This document shows, one piece after another, positions 34,358 to 43,163 of a stretch of DNA of 63,291 nt. How positions within the stretch are numbered: position 1 is the stretch's first letter; each line of letters opens with the position of its first letter. The position numbers and the translations under genes were made by a program. Source of the DNA: JALZAA01 sp035316025 (lineage in GTDB: Bacteria > Actinomycetota > Acidimicrobiia > IMCC26256 > JACDBD01); the NCBI GenBank assembly GCA_035316025.1, contig DATFXL010000041.1:1-63291 (forward strand), in the 5' to 3' direction. Below the pieces are notes generated by a model. It saw only the letters and a list, made by a program, of their open reading frames with translations, was not told the origin of the DNA and did not search any database.

Positions 34358-36373
34358 ATGAGTCGCCGCCCCTCCGACCTCCCCCCCGGTCGGAACCCCC
34401 GCCAAGGCGGACAAGCTCCCACGCCCACCCCGACACGGTGGCTCCCCTGGCTGATCATCGGGGCGCTCCTGGTGGGCGGCGTGTTCTTCTTCAACTTCGG
34501 CCGCACGGACAACTCGAAGGCAGAGCTCAGCTACTCGCAGTTCCAGAAGGCGGTCGAGGACGGCAACGTCCAGAGCGTCGAGTTCGACCCCGAGAACGGG
34601 AAGATCACCGGCACGTTCAAGACCGATCAAGGCGGGAAGAAGGAGTTCACGAGCTCGGGGCCCAACAACGACTTCCAGGAGACCGAGATCGCCCGGCTCC
34701 AGGAGAAGGGCGTCAACTTCAAGTACGTCCGTGAAGGCTCGAACATCCTCGGCGAGATCCTCATCTGGCTCATCCCGCTGGCGCTGATCGTCGGAATCTT
34801 CATCTGGATCAACCGGCGCGCGCAGGGTCAGATGGGGGCCGTGATGAACATCGGGCGCAGCCGGGCGAAGGTGTACGCCACCGAGAAGCCGAAGACCACG
34901 TTCAACGACGTCGCCGGCTACGGCCCGGTGAAGCAGGAGATCGCCGAGGTCGTCGACTTCCTGAAGAACCCGGGCAAGTTCAAGCAGATCGGCGCCCGGA
35001 TCCCCAAGGGGGTGCTGCTGGTCGGCCCGCCCGGCACCGGGAAGACGCTCATCGCACGTGCGGTCGCCGGCGAGGCCGGCGTCCCGTTCGTGTCGGTCAC
35101 CGGCTCCGACTTCATGGAGATGTTCGTCGGGGTCGGCGCCGCGCGTGTCCGGGACCTCTTCCAGACCGCCCGCAAGCAGGCTCCGGCGATCATCTTCGTC
35201 GACGAGCTCGACTCGATCGGCCGCAAGCGCGGCGCCGGCCTCGGCGGTGGCCACGACGAGCGCGAGCAGACGTTGAACCAGATGCTCGCCGAGATGGACG
35301 GCTTCGAGGCCACCGAGGGCATCGTGATGATGGCGGCGACCAACCGTCCCGACATCCTCGACGCCGCGCTCCTCCGTCCCGGTCGCTTCGACCGGCAGAT
35401 CATCGTGCCCCTGCCGACACAGGACGAGCGGGTCGAGATCCTCAAGGTGCACTTCAAGGACAAGAAACTGGCGCCCGACGTCGACGTCGACATCATCGCC
35501 CGCGGCACGCCCGGTATGAGCGGCGCCGACTTGGCGAACCTCGTCAACGAGGCCGCGCTGTTCGCCGTGCGACGCGGCGAGAACGAGATCCACGCCGAGG
35601 ACTTCGAGGCCGCGCGCGACCGCGTGCTGATGGGTCTCAAGCGCGAGTCGATGGCGCTCACGGAAGAAGAGAAGGAAGTCGTCGCCTATCACGAGGGCGG
35701 CCACGCCGTGCTCGGGTACGTGCTGGAACATGCCGACCCTGTGCACAAGGTGACGATCCTGCCGACCGGCATGGCGCTGGGTGTGACACAGCAGCTGCCG
35801 GTCGAGGAACGGCACATCTACAAGCGTGAGTACATCGCCGATTCGCTCGTGGTGCGCCTCGGCGGCCGAGTTGCCGAGGAGATCGTCTACGGGCACCTCT
35901 CGACGGGCGCACAGAACGATCTCGTCGGCATCACGGAGCTGGCCCGCAAGATGGTGCGCGAGTGGGGCATGTCCGACCGCATCGGCCCGATGGCGTGGGG
36001 TTCACAGGGCGCCGTGTTCCTCGGCGAGGACCTCGTCCACACCCGCGACTACTCGGACGACACGGCCCGGGTGATCGACGAGGAGGTCGAGCGCATCCTG
36101 CGGGAGGAGGAGGACCGCGCCCGCAAGGTGCTCACCGAGCACCGTGCCGGCCTGGAGGCCGTCGCCCACGCGCTGCTCGTGGAGGAGACCCTCGACGGCG
36201 ACGAGGTCGCCCGGCTCGTCGACCAGGCCATGGGCCACAAGGCCGGTGGCCCCCGCAAGGTCACCAAGGCTGACGGGACCGAGGTCGATGCGGAGGAGCT
36301 GCCCGACGGCGACTCGCTCAGCGACGTCGACGACACCGTCGGCGCGCCCAGCAACCCCTTCGGCGCCGACTGA
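34358..36373 (+). CDS. ftsH: ATP-dependent zinc metalloprotease FtsH
   Basis: 671 residues from the ATG at 34358. Two membrane segments (about 27-48 and 130-150) flank a periplasmic domain. The AAA core has GPPGTGKTL (Walker A), FVDELDSIGRKRG (Walker B), ATNRPDILDAALLRPGRFDR (second region of homology) and the zinc site HEGGH near residue 448. The acidic C-terminal tail is of ordinary length. It degrades misfolded membrane and short-lived proteins. A start 54 nt upstream is open but adds residues without homology. Confidence 0.96.
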   Translation: MSRRPSDLPPGRNPRQGGQAPTPTPTRWLPWLIIGALLVGGVFFFNFGRTDNSKAELSYSQFQKAVEDGNVQSVEFDPENGKITGTFKTDQGGKKEFTSSGPNNDFQETEIARLQEKGVNFKYVREGSNILGEILIWLIPLALIVGIFIWINRRAQGQMGAVMNIGRSRAKVYATEKPKTTFNDVAGYGPVKQEIAEVVDFLKNPGKFKQIGARIPKGVLLVGPPGTGKTLIARAVAGEAGVPFVSVTGSDFMEMFVGVGAARVRDLFQTARKQAPAIIFVDELDSIGRKRGAGLGGGHDEREQTLNQMLAEMDGFEATEGIVMMAATNRPDILDAALLRPGRFDRQIIVPLPTQDERVEILKVHFKDKKLAPDVDVDIIARGTPGMSGADLANLVNEAALFAVRRGENEIHAEDFEAARDRVLMGLKRESMALTEEEKEVVAYHEGGHAVLGYVLEHADPVHKVTILPTGMALGVTQQLPVEERHIYKREYIADSLVVRLGGRVAEEIVYGHLSTGAQNDLVGITELARKMVREWGMSDRIGPMAWGSQGAVFLGEDLVHTRDYSDDTARVIDEEVERILREEEDRARKVLTEHRAGLEAVAHALLVEETLDGDEVARLVDQAMGHKAGGPRKVTKADGTEVDAEELPDGDSLSDVDDTVGAPSNPFGAD

Positions 36374-36377
36374 GCGG

Positions 36378-36393
36378 AGGCGCGAGCGCGCCT
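36378..36393. terminator. Short inverted repeat between ftsH and a convergent gene
   Basis: AGGCGCG and CGCGCCT are separated by only AG, so about six pairs can form around a 4-nt loop. It lies at the end of ftsH and touches the stop codon of the opposite gene. No T-run follows, so termination is uncertain. Confidence 0.25.
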
Positions 36394-36844
36394 ACGCCAT
36401 CCCTCCCAGCTCGGGTTCGGGCGTCGACCCGGGCTTGCGAGCCTCGGCTACGGCGGCCCAGAGGTCCGTGGCGGTGAACGCGCCGACGAACGCGGCCCGC
36501 ACGACACCGTCATCGTCGGCGACCACCGTCGTGGGGATGCCGGCGATCTCGTAGCGACGGTGTAGATCCGGTTGCGCGTGGTACTCGATTTCACACGTGG
36601 CGACATCGTCCGTGTCGAGCGCCGTGAGCTTTGCGGACAAACCCTCGCACGAGTCGCACGCAGTCGACGAGAACAAGGCGACGAGCCACGGGGCCGTCGC
36701 CCGCGGGAAGTCGGAACGATCGAGCTGCCTGGGAACTGGATACACATCGCGCGGCGGGGGCGCCGGCCGGCGCCGTTGAAGCACGAACGCGACCGCACAC
36801 GCGATCGCGATCAACGCGACCGCGAGCACGATGCGGACGACCAT
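36392..36844 (-). CDS. Membrane-anchored thioredoxin-like protein
   Basis: 150 residues from the ATG at 36844. One N-terminal membrane segment (VRIVLAVALIAIACAVAFVL) is followed by a thioredoxin-like fold with FSSTACDSCEGL, a CxxC active site (CDSC), and the cis-Pro region IAGIPTTVVADDDG. The fold probably faces outward and handles cysteine redox or delivers electrons. Alone on the minus strand, converging on ftsH; the 115-bp gap upstream separates it from the DUF5719 gene. Confidence 0.82.
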   Translation of the reverse strand: MVVRIVLAVALIAIACAVAFVLQRRRPAPPPRDVYPVPRQLDRSDFPRATAPWLVALFSSTACDSCEGLSAKLTALDTDDVATCEIEYHAQPDLHRRYEIAGIPTTVVADDDGVVRAAFVGAFTATDLWAAVAEARKPGSTPEPELGGMA

Positions 36845-36959
36845 GTCCTCGAATCTACCGGCGTTCGTCGCCAACCTGGGAGGCGCGTTCTTCGAAGCCA
36901 TCGTGGGGGGCGGCGCGGTTGGAACAGGTGCGCGTCGAGCGCTGGGACATCGGGCGCGG

Positions 36960-38438
36960 TCACGGGTTCGCGACGCCGAGGGCCAGTGACGCGCCGGACG
37001 GGCCGAGGATGCGACGAACCGCGACCACGGGGACGTCGGCGCGCATGACGAGGACCTGATCGGGTGCGAGACCCGCTTCGGCGAGGTCGAACCGCGCCTG
37101 TTTCCCCCCCGGCAGCGTCAGCGCGTCGACGCGGCGCGGCGCGGGCCCCCCTCCGGGGTCGTAGGCCTCCAGGGTGACGCTCCCCCGGCTGTGACCGGGG
37201 TTGACCACGCTGATGGTCGCCTCCGCCTCGGGCACGGGCGGCCCGACGGTGAACGTCCAGGCGGGAACGCCGACCGGGCTCGCCAATGCGGTAGCGGATC
37301 CCGTTCCCGCTGCGGGTGGTGCCCACCACGCCAGCTCCTCCACCACGACCGATGACGGCCGCGTGGTCTGCACTTCGACCCCGAACGATGCGCCCGAGCC
37401 GCCGAACGTCATCGGGTCGAACACGGCGACGGAACGACCACCGACCGGCAGCGGCTGCGGCCGCGTGTTCGGCTGATCCTCGAAGCGAGGGGTGATCTCG
37501 ACCTCGGTGGCGCTGGGATCGAAGTTCGCCACGAGCACGGTGTGGGACACGCCGTCGCCCGGCGTCAGGCCGGGAAGCGTCCACGACGACTCCGGGGCGG
37601 GCGCGCCGAGGGACAGCGTCAGCCCGCGGCGTGTCTCGTTCTCTGGCGTGAAAACGAGTGACTGCTCGGCGACGACACGGCCGGTGCGGGCGTGCACGTG
37701 CAAGGCGACTTGCGCCTGTCGGCGCAGGAAGTTGCCGATCGGGACGGTCAACCGCGTGTGCCGCGGCACGACCACCGCTTGGAGGTCCGCCGGCGCGATG
37801 AACCCGGCATCGGTCGCGAAGGTGAGGTCGACGATCGCGTCGTCGGGGAAGGGGTTGAAGAGGGCAGCGTTCTGCTCCGCGCCCCGCTCGGTCGTGCCGG
37901 CGGCGAAGTACCAATCGCGGCCGGCTCGGCGCGCGCACGGGCCGACGGCCGTCTCACCCTCGCCCTCGATCTCGTGCTCGACGACGGAACGACCGCCGAA
38001 GACCTCGACGATCACACCCGGACCGACGATCCCCGTCTCGTTCGGCTGTTCGACCGCCTGGACGACGCTCGAGACGGGCACGCGCACCTGCATGCCCGGC
38101 TCCACGTCGACGCCCCGGGACTCCCGGTCGTTCTGGCCGCCCCCCATCACGGTCACCACGGCACGAGCGTCGTCGGCACCCTGATTGGTGATGAGGACGG
38201 TCTCGTCCGCCCGTCCACCCGGAGCGCCCGTGCCCTCCGCGCAGTACCAGCTCGTCGAGACGGCGTCGGGCTCGGCGACGGTCGGGAGCGCAGCGGCGAC
38301 GGCGATCCCGGGCCTCGCGCCGCTCCCCGGCGAGTTGGCGCCGCCGACGATGGCAAACGCGGCGGCCACGGCGAAACATCCGGCGACGACCAGCAGGGTG
38401 GGAAGCCGTCGTCCTTCACGCCGGCGCGACGCGGTCAC
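36960..38438 (-). CDS. DUF5719 family secreted/membrane-anchored protein
   Basis: 492 residues from the GTG at 38438, chosen because it overlaps the previous stop by 4 nt (GTGA); a longer start at 38495 would overlap by 61 nt. An N-terminal membrane anchor (LPTLLVVAGCFAVAAAFAIVGG) is followed by repeated beta-rich modules such as SWYCAEGT, DWYFAAGTTERG and VLVANFDPSATEVEI, typical of DUF5719. The function is unknown. The family regularly sits behind the giant GT2 membrane protein in actinobacteria, as here. Confidence 0.85.
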   Translation of the reverse strand: MTASRRREGRRLPTLLVVAGCFAVAAAFAIVGGANSPGSGARPGIAVAAALPTVAEPDAVSTSWYCAEGTGAPGGRADETVLITNQGADDARAVVTVMGGGQNDRESRGVDVEPGMQVRVPVSSVVQAVEQPNETGIVGPGVIVEVFGGRSVVEHEIEGEGETAVGPCARRAGRDWYFAAGTTERGAEQNAALFNPFPDDAIVDLTFATDAGFIAPADLQAVVVPRHTRLTVPIGNFLRRQAQVALHVHARTGRVVAEQSLVFTPENETRRGLTLSLGAPAPESSWTLPGLTPGDGVSHTVLVANFDPSATEVEITPRFEDQPNTRPQPLPVGGRSVAVFDPMTFGGSGASFGVEVQTTRPSSVVVEELAWWAPPAAGTGSATALASPVGVPAWTFTVGPPVPEAEATISVVNPGHSRGSVTLEAYDPGGGPAPRRVDALTLPGGKQARFDLAEAGLAPDQVLVMRADVPVVAVRRILGPSGASLALGVANP

Positions 38439-41400
38439 GAACTCGGCCTCGAGATCCGACGTGGCCGGCGTCGCCCCGCAACGCGGCTGCGCCACGCGAC
38501 CGCGATCAGCGCGATCACGAGCGCGACCTGCAGGGCGATCATGCCGTACCGGCGGAGCTGGCCGTCGTAGTTGATCGACACGGAGGCACGTCGCGTCGTG
38601 CGGAAGCCGTTCTCCCAGCCGAATGCTTCGACGTGCCGCAGAGGGCTGCCGGCGGTGGTCGCGCTCCAGTCGCCGTCGAACGCCTCACTCCACAACACCA
38701 GTCCGGGTCCTGTCGGAGTCGACTGCGACGGCGACCCGCGTACCGCGCTGACGCCTCCGACGTCGGCCCGTAGCGCGGCGCGCGTCGGGTTCGTCGAACG
38801 GCGCGGGACATCGCTCGCGTCGGCCGTCCGCACGGTTCCCGGCGTCGAAATCCACGCCGTGTTCTCGTACAGCGCGAGGCCGGGCGGCGACTCGAGCCGG
38901 GCGAGGTCGAGTTGGCCGGCGAGCGCGGCCGGCAACCGGGGCAGAGGCGCCTGCGCCGAGGCTCCGGGTCCGGGTCGGGTGGGCATCGCGATGTACCGCA
39001 CGCTCATGGGCGCCACCAGGTGGCCCAGACGCTCGGTGCGGCCCGCCGTCGCCAGCTCCACGGCGTCGCCGACCCGCCGGTCGACCCGGCGGGCGGGGGC
39101 CCGCCAGAGCTCCCGGGCGTCGCCGGAGCCGTTCCGGGTGAGCGTGTAACCGAGCCCGTCGTCGGCGACGACGGGCTCCAACGGCAGCAGCGCCGGATCT
39201 CCCACCCACAGCACGCGGAAGCCGCCGGCGGCCCGATCCGTCTGCAGGAACGCCAGCGCGTCCGGCCAGTCGCCGTCCGGCGCGCCCCACCGGCCTTCGC
39301 CCGAGTCGGCGGCGAACCCGAGCACACCCAAGGTGAGCCCGACCGCCGCAAGCGCGGCCACCGCCTGACGAAGCCCGAAGCTTCGGTGCTGGACGTCCTC
39401 GACGAACACGCTCACGCCGAGCCCCGCGGCCACGGCCACGCCCAGGGCGGCCAGGGACAAGGCCGCCTCCGGCGCCGGCACCGAGGTCCCGGACGCGAAG
39501 CGCGCCGGGATCCAGACCAGCGCCCACCCGACGAGCGTCATGATCCAGGCGCGCGTCGCCCACGCGAACCGCGACTCGCGCCCGAGGAGGAGCGCGAGCG
39601 TCGCCGTGGCGAGGAGCCCCCACGAGGCCCACCCGCCGCCGGCGGGTCCGGTGTGGAAGCGGAGCACGTCGCTCAGGTCGAGCGGGGGCCGGAACGCGAA
39701 GCCGAGCGCACTCGGATCCCCGCCCGCGCCGAGCATGGTCACCGACCACGGCACGAGGATCACGGCAGCGATCAGTGTGCCCGCCACCGATGCGACGAGC
39801 ACTCGCGCGCCGAGCCGGATCCCGCCGACGAGGGGCGCCGCAAGGACGATCGCCACCGCCGCCGCCAGCAGGAACAGCGGTGTGAGCACGTACCACGCGG
39901 TCGTGAACGCCAGGAGCGCGCCGAGGCCGATCAGCCGGTTGAGCGCGCGTCGCCGCTGCCCGCCTGGCTCTCGGTCGGCGTACGCAATTGCGAGTGACAC
40001 GAGGAACGGACCGAGCGCGAAAAGTACGAGCGGGCCGAGGCGTCCGGCCGCGATCGCGTTGCGGGGGACGGGATTGACCGCGTATGCGAAGCCCGCCACG
40101 GCCGCCGGCACTGCGCTCTGCGTGATGCGGCGTGTGAGGCGGTAGGCGCCCAGGGCTCCGACCGGGAACGCGAGCACGACCACAAGCGTGCGGGCCAGGG
40201 CCTCGGCGCCGAAGAGCAGCGTGGTGAGTGCCGACGTGGCGACCAGTCCCGGCGGAGCCGCGGTCGACGAGCCCAGACCCGTGTACCGCCAGCCCGAGCC
40301 GTAGGTCGACAGCATGTCGACGATGCCTGTCCATCGCGCGAACGTCCCGACGGCGGGAACGCCGCCGGTGAGCAGGTGACGGGACCCGGCGACCCAAAGG
40401 AGTGCCAGCACGACGGCAAGCGCGAACAAGGGCTGTCGGGCACCGGCCGTCGCCGTGCTCACGGCGGAGCGGCCGGCCTCGGCGAGCGACCGCACGCGCT
40501 CGTCGGTCGTGACCTGCCCGGTGACGAAGCCGCCCAGGGGCGCACGGTGCGCGCGCAGGTCGTAGAGATCGCGATCGTCGACGCGGCGATTGCGACGCGC
40601 CGTCTGGCGCTGGCGGCGAATCGCACCGAACCGACAGAGATTCCACCACCATGCTCCCAGTGTCGAGCGGCTGCGCCCGTGGCGCCGCGTGATCGTCAGC
40701 AGGATCGACTCCGCGATCGACGCGGAAACGCCGGCGGGGACGACCCAGAGCAGGGTTCTCGCCGGCGACAGCGTGAGCAGCGTTCGGATGCGATTACGCG
40801 CCGCCGCGCGCGTGTCAGCTGCGGTATCGCCGCTGTGCATGTCGGCGGCCTCTCGGTGCAGGGCCCGCGCCGCCGGAGCGACGAGGACGCGCGCGCCGAC
40901 GAGCCGCGCCCGCCAGCAGAGATCGAGGTCCTCGGCGCCCGGGAACCGTGACGCGTCGAAGCCGCCGAGCTCGTGGAAGAGGTCGGTGCGGACGAGCATG
41001 GCGGCGTCCGAGACGTAGAGGACGTCGCGGACGGCGTCGTGCTGCTGCTGGTCGATTTCGCCCGGTTCGATGCCCGTGTGCGGGTTGCCGAACCAGTCGA
41101 CGGTGCGCCCGACCTCGAGGAGCACGTCGGGGTGGTCGGCGTCGACGAGCTTCGGGCCGACGACGCCGGCGTTCGACCGGAAGGCCTCCTCGAGAAGATG
41201 CCGCACCGCCCCGGGGTCGAGCACGACGTCGTCGTGGCACACGAGCAGGAAGTTCGCGTTCCGGACCATCGAGAGTGCCTCGTTGGCGGCGGCGGCGAAC
41301 CCGCGCTGTGGCGCCCGCCGGACGACGGCCCGCGGAAGGGCGCCCGTGATCCGAGGGGCGGGGTCGTCGTCGGAGGCAGCGTCGACCACGAGGACGGCCA

Positions 41401-41569
41401 CGCTCGGATAGTCCTGGCGCCCCAGCGAGTGGAGCGCGGCCTCGAGCCATCGCCCCGGGTTCCGGGTGACGACGACGGCGGCGACCGTGGGGATCTCGGT
41501 CCGGGGGGCCGGAGCGCCCTCCTCGTCTCCCGCAAGCCCCTGCGCGCCGGGCGATTCCGCCATCGCCAT
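38435..41569 (-). CDS. Giant GT2 glycosyltransferase fused to polytopic membrane and ecto-domains
   Basis: 1044 residues. Residues 28-250 are a family-2 glycosyltransferase: VAAVVVTRNPGRWLEAALHSL, VLVVDAASDDD and the acidic motif VCHDDVVLDPG, with GAEDLDLCWRA near the end. Roughly twelve membrane segments follow (about 380-760), then an extracytoplasmic domain and a last membrane segment (YGMIALQVALVIALIAVAW) with a basic tail. It presumably transfers a sugar from a nucleotide donor to a lipid carrier and perhaps flips or extends it. The stop overlaps the DUF5719 start. TATGCT lies 11 nt before the ATG. Confidence 0.88.
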   Translation of the reverse strand: MAMAESPGAQGLAGDEEGAPAPRTEIPTVAAVVVTRNPGRWLEAALHSLGRQDYPSVAVLVVDAASDDDPAPRITGALPRAVVRRAPQRGFAAAANEALSMVRNANFLLVCHDDVVLDPGAVRHLLEEAFRSNAGVVGPKLVDADHPDVLLEVGRTVDWFGNPHTGIEPGEIDQQQHDAVRDVLYVSDAAMLVRTDLFHELGGFDASRFPGAEDLDLCWRARLVGARVLVAPAARALHREAADMHSGDTAADTRAAARNRIRTLLTLSPARTLLWVVPAGVSASIAESILLTITRRHGRSRSTLGAWWWNLCRFGAIRRQRQTARRNRRVDDRDLYDLRAHRAPLGGFVTGQVTTDERVRSLAEAGRSAVSTATAGARQPLFALAVVLALLWVAGSRHLLTGGVPAVGTFARWTGIVDMLSTYGSGWRYTGLGSSTAAPPGLVATSALTTLLFGAEALARTLVVVLAFPVGALGAYRLTRRITQSAVPAAVAGFAYAVNPVPRNAIAAGRLGPLVLFALGPFLVSLAIAYADREPGGQRRRALNRLIGLGALLAFTTAWYVLTPLFLLAAAVAIVLAAPLVGGIRLGARVLVASVAGTLIAAVILVPWSVTMLGAGGDPSALGFAFRPPLDLSDVLRFHTGPAGGGWASWGLLATATLALLLGRESRFAWATRAWIMTLVGWALVWIPARFASGTSVPAPEAALSLAALGVAVAAGLGVSVFVEDVQHRSFGLRQAVAALAAVGLTLGVLGFAADSGEGRWGAPDGDWPDALAFLQTDRAAGGFRVLWVGDPALLPLEPVVADDGLGYTLTRNGSGDARELWRAPARRVDRRVGDAVELATAGRTERLGHLVAPMSVRYIAMPTRPGPGASAQAPLPRLPAALAGQLDLARLESPPGLALYENTAWISTPGTVRTADASDVPRRSTNPTRAALRADVGGVSAVRGSPSQSTPTGPGLVLWSEAFDGDWSATTAGSPLRHVEAFGWENGFRTTRRASVSINYDGQLRRYGMIALQVALVIALIAVAWRSRVAGRRRPRRISRPSS

Positions 41570-41580
41570 GATCGCGGCCG

Positions 41581-41586
41581 AGCATA
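41581..41586 (-). promoter_or_regulatory. -10 box for the giant GT2 gene
   Basis: TATGCT on the minus strand, 11 nt before the ATG at 41569. The -35 region is not recognisable. Confidence 0.4.
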
Positions 41587-41625
41587 CAAAGTGGCCTCCG
41601 CGCTCGTGCGCATGGTCACGAGTGC

Positions 41626-41654
41626 TTGCAACTGTTTATCAATCCGGTTATTGT
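41626..41654 (+). promoter_or_regulatory. Strong sigma-70-like promoter for the 126-residue protein gene
   Basis: TTGCAA (41626-41631), exactly 17 nt, TATTGT (41649-41654), set in an unusually AT-rich patch. The message would carry a leader of about 100 nt and an AAAGGAG ribosome site before the ATG at 41765. This is the best-matching promoter I found in the window. Confidence 0.7.
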
Positions 41655-41764
41655 GGCAAGCGCCGACGTCGACCCCGCCCCGGGTGCCCGGCGCCGGCAT
41701 CGAACCCGTCGGCCGCCCGCGGGGCACGACAGCCCGCCGGTGGCCACCAAAGGAGAGCAGCACC

Positions 41765-42145
41765 ATGGACTTCGATCCCGGCAAGACCCTGAAGGACGCC
41801 GCGTACATCACCGTGGGCGTCGGCGTCACCGCGTTCCAGCAGGGCCAGGTCCGTCGGCGTGAGGTGCAGAAGAAGGTCACCGAGCACGCCAAGGAGACGC
41901 AGACCTACCTCACGACCCGTGCCCAGGACAGCCGGGTCAAGCTGGAGGCCCTCGCCAACGACCTTTGCACCAAGGCGGGCGCCGCCCGCGACGACGTCGC
42001 CGGTCGGGTCGAGCCCCTCGTGGGCGACGTGGGCCAGCGGGTGCAGCCGATCGTCGAGCAGCTTCAGACCGTGCCCGCCCAGGTGAAGTCGGCGGTCGAC
42101 GCCGGCACGAGCCGGGCCAAGGAGCTCGTGAATCGGTCCGCCTGA
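41765..42145 (+). CDS. Small amphipathic helical protein of unknown function
   Basis: 126 residues, unrecognised by name. A mildly hydrophobic stretch (DAAYITVGVGVTAFQQ) is followed by charged amphipathic helices with little Pro or Gly until VEPLVGDVGQRVQPIVEQLQTVPAQVKSAVDAGTSRAKEL, reminiscent of apolipoprotein, phasin or LEA repeats. One Cys only. It has its own promoter with consensus spacing, a good ribosome site and a 15-bp terminator hairpin, so it is a single-gene unit, probably well expressed. Surface-coating or membrane-associated roles are possible; no function is claimed. Confidence 0.8.
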   Translation: MDFDPGKTLKDAAYITVGVGVTAFQQGQVRRREVQKKVTEHAKETQTYLTTRAQDSRVKLEALANDLCTKAGAARDDVAGRVEPLVGDVGQRVQPIVEQLQTVPAQVKSAVDAGTSRAKELVNRSA

Positions 42146-42164
42146 CCATCGCAGTTCTCCCCGT

Positions 42165-42197
42165 CGAACCGGCCCCCGATCCTCGGGGGCCGGTTCG
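42165..42197 (+). terminator. Strong hairpin terminator after the 126-residue protein gene
   Basis: A 15-bp perfect stem: CGAACCGGCCCCCGA (42165-42179) pairs with TCGGGGGCCGGTTCG (42183-42197) around a 3-nt loop. It lies 19 bp after the stop codon. No T-run follows, which is common in GC-rich actinobacteria. It separates this gene from the F420 operon. Confidence 0.8.
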
Positions 42198-42211
42198 CGT
42201 GTGGAGACCGG

Positions 42212-42217
42212 TACATT
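42212..42217 (+). promoter_or_regulatory. -10 box of a probable leaderless cofD promoter
   Basis: TACATT, 7 nt, then the GTG of cofD at 42225, with no Shine-Dalgarno. It lies just past the terminator hairpin, so the F420 genes appear to start their own transcript here. Confidence 0.55.
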
Positions 42218-42224
42218 CGCAAGC

Positions 42225-43163
42225 GTGCTGGCGGCGCTTGCAGGTGGTGTGGGAGCCGCGCGGTTCCTCCGGGGGCTGGTGCAGGTCGTCCCGCCCGAGG
42301 AGATCACGGTCATCGTCAACACGGGCGACGACGACTGGTTCCACGGGTTGTTCGTCTGCCCCGATCTCGACACGGTGACGTACACGTTGGCCGGCGCCGA
42401 GAACCCCGACACCGGGTGGGGACTCGCCGGGGAGACGTTCGCGGCCGTCGAAGCGCTTTCGCGTTACGGGTCGTCGACGTGGTTCCGGCTCGGTGATCGC
42501 GACCTCGCCACGCACCTGTACCGATCCGAGCGGCTGAACGCCGGTGCTCCGCTTTCGACGGTCGCGGCCGAGGTCGCGGGCGCATGGGACGTCCCGTCCC
42601 GGCTGCTTCCCATGAGCGACGATCCGGTCTCGACGCGGATCGACGTGCGCACCGCCGACGGTTGCGTGACCGAGTTGCACATGCAGGAGTGGTTCGTTCG
42701 CGACCGCGCCCAGCCCCCCGTCGTCGCCGTGCGCTTCGACGGCATCGACCGTGCCGCGCCCGCCCCCGGCGTGCTCGACGCGCTCAAGGAGGCGGACACC
42801 GTCGTCGTATGCCCCAGCAACCCCGTCATCTCGATCGGGCCGATCCTCGGGGTGGCGGGCGTGCGTGACATCTTGCGCGCTCGCCGTGATCGAGTCGTCG
42901 GAGTCAGCCCGATCATCGCCGGCGCCCCGGTGAAGGGACCGGCGGACCGGCTCATGGACCCCCTCGGGATGGAGGTGTCGTGCGTGGGCGTCGCCCGCGC
43001 CTACCGCGACTTCTGCAGCGCGCTCGTGATCGATGCCGGCGACGCCAGCCGCGCACCCGAGGTCGAGGCGCTCGGTGTCCACGCGGTGGTCACCGACACG
43101 CTGATGCGTGACGCCCGCGTCGCTGCGGCCCTGGCACGCAACGCCCTCGAGGCCGTCGCCTGA
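42225..43163 (+). CDS. cofD: 2-phospho-L-lactate (phosphoenolpyruvate) transferase CofD/FbiA
   Basis: 312 residues from the GTG at 42225. LAALAGGVGAARFLRGL is the nucleotide-binding start, followed by VIVNTGDDDWFHGLFVCPDLDTVTYTLAG and CPSNPVISIGPIL, all CofD hallmarks. It joins the lactyl- or PEP-derived phosphodiester to Fo, making the F420-0 precursor. An in-frame GTG at 42201 would lie inside the promoter. cofE follows with no gap. Confidence 0.95.
   Translation: MLAALAGGVGAARFLRGLVQVVPPEEITVIVNTGDDDWFHGLFVCPDLDTVTYTLAGAENPDTGWGLAGETFAAVEALSRYGSSTWFRLGDRDLATHLYRSERLNAGAPLSTVAAEVAGAWDVPSRLLPMSDDPVSTRIDVRTADGCVTELHMQEWFVRDRAQPPVVAVRFDGIDRAAPAPGVLDALKEADTVVVCPSNPVISIGPILGVAGVRDILRARRDRVVGVSPIIAGAPVKGPADRLMDPLGMEVSCVGVARAYRDFCSALVIDAGDASRAPEVEALGVHAVVTDTLMRDARVAAALARNALEAVA

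Noticed and set aside
42201..42224. Upstream GTG as the cofD start
   Set aside because: It would place the -10 box inside the gene and add eight residues before the conserved N-terminus LAALAGGVGAARFL.
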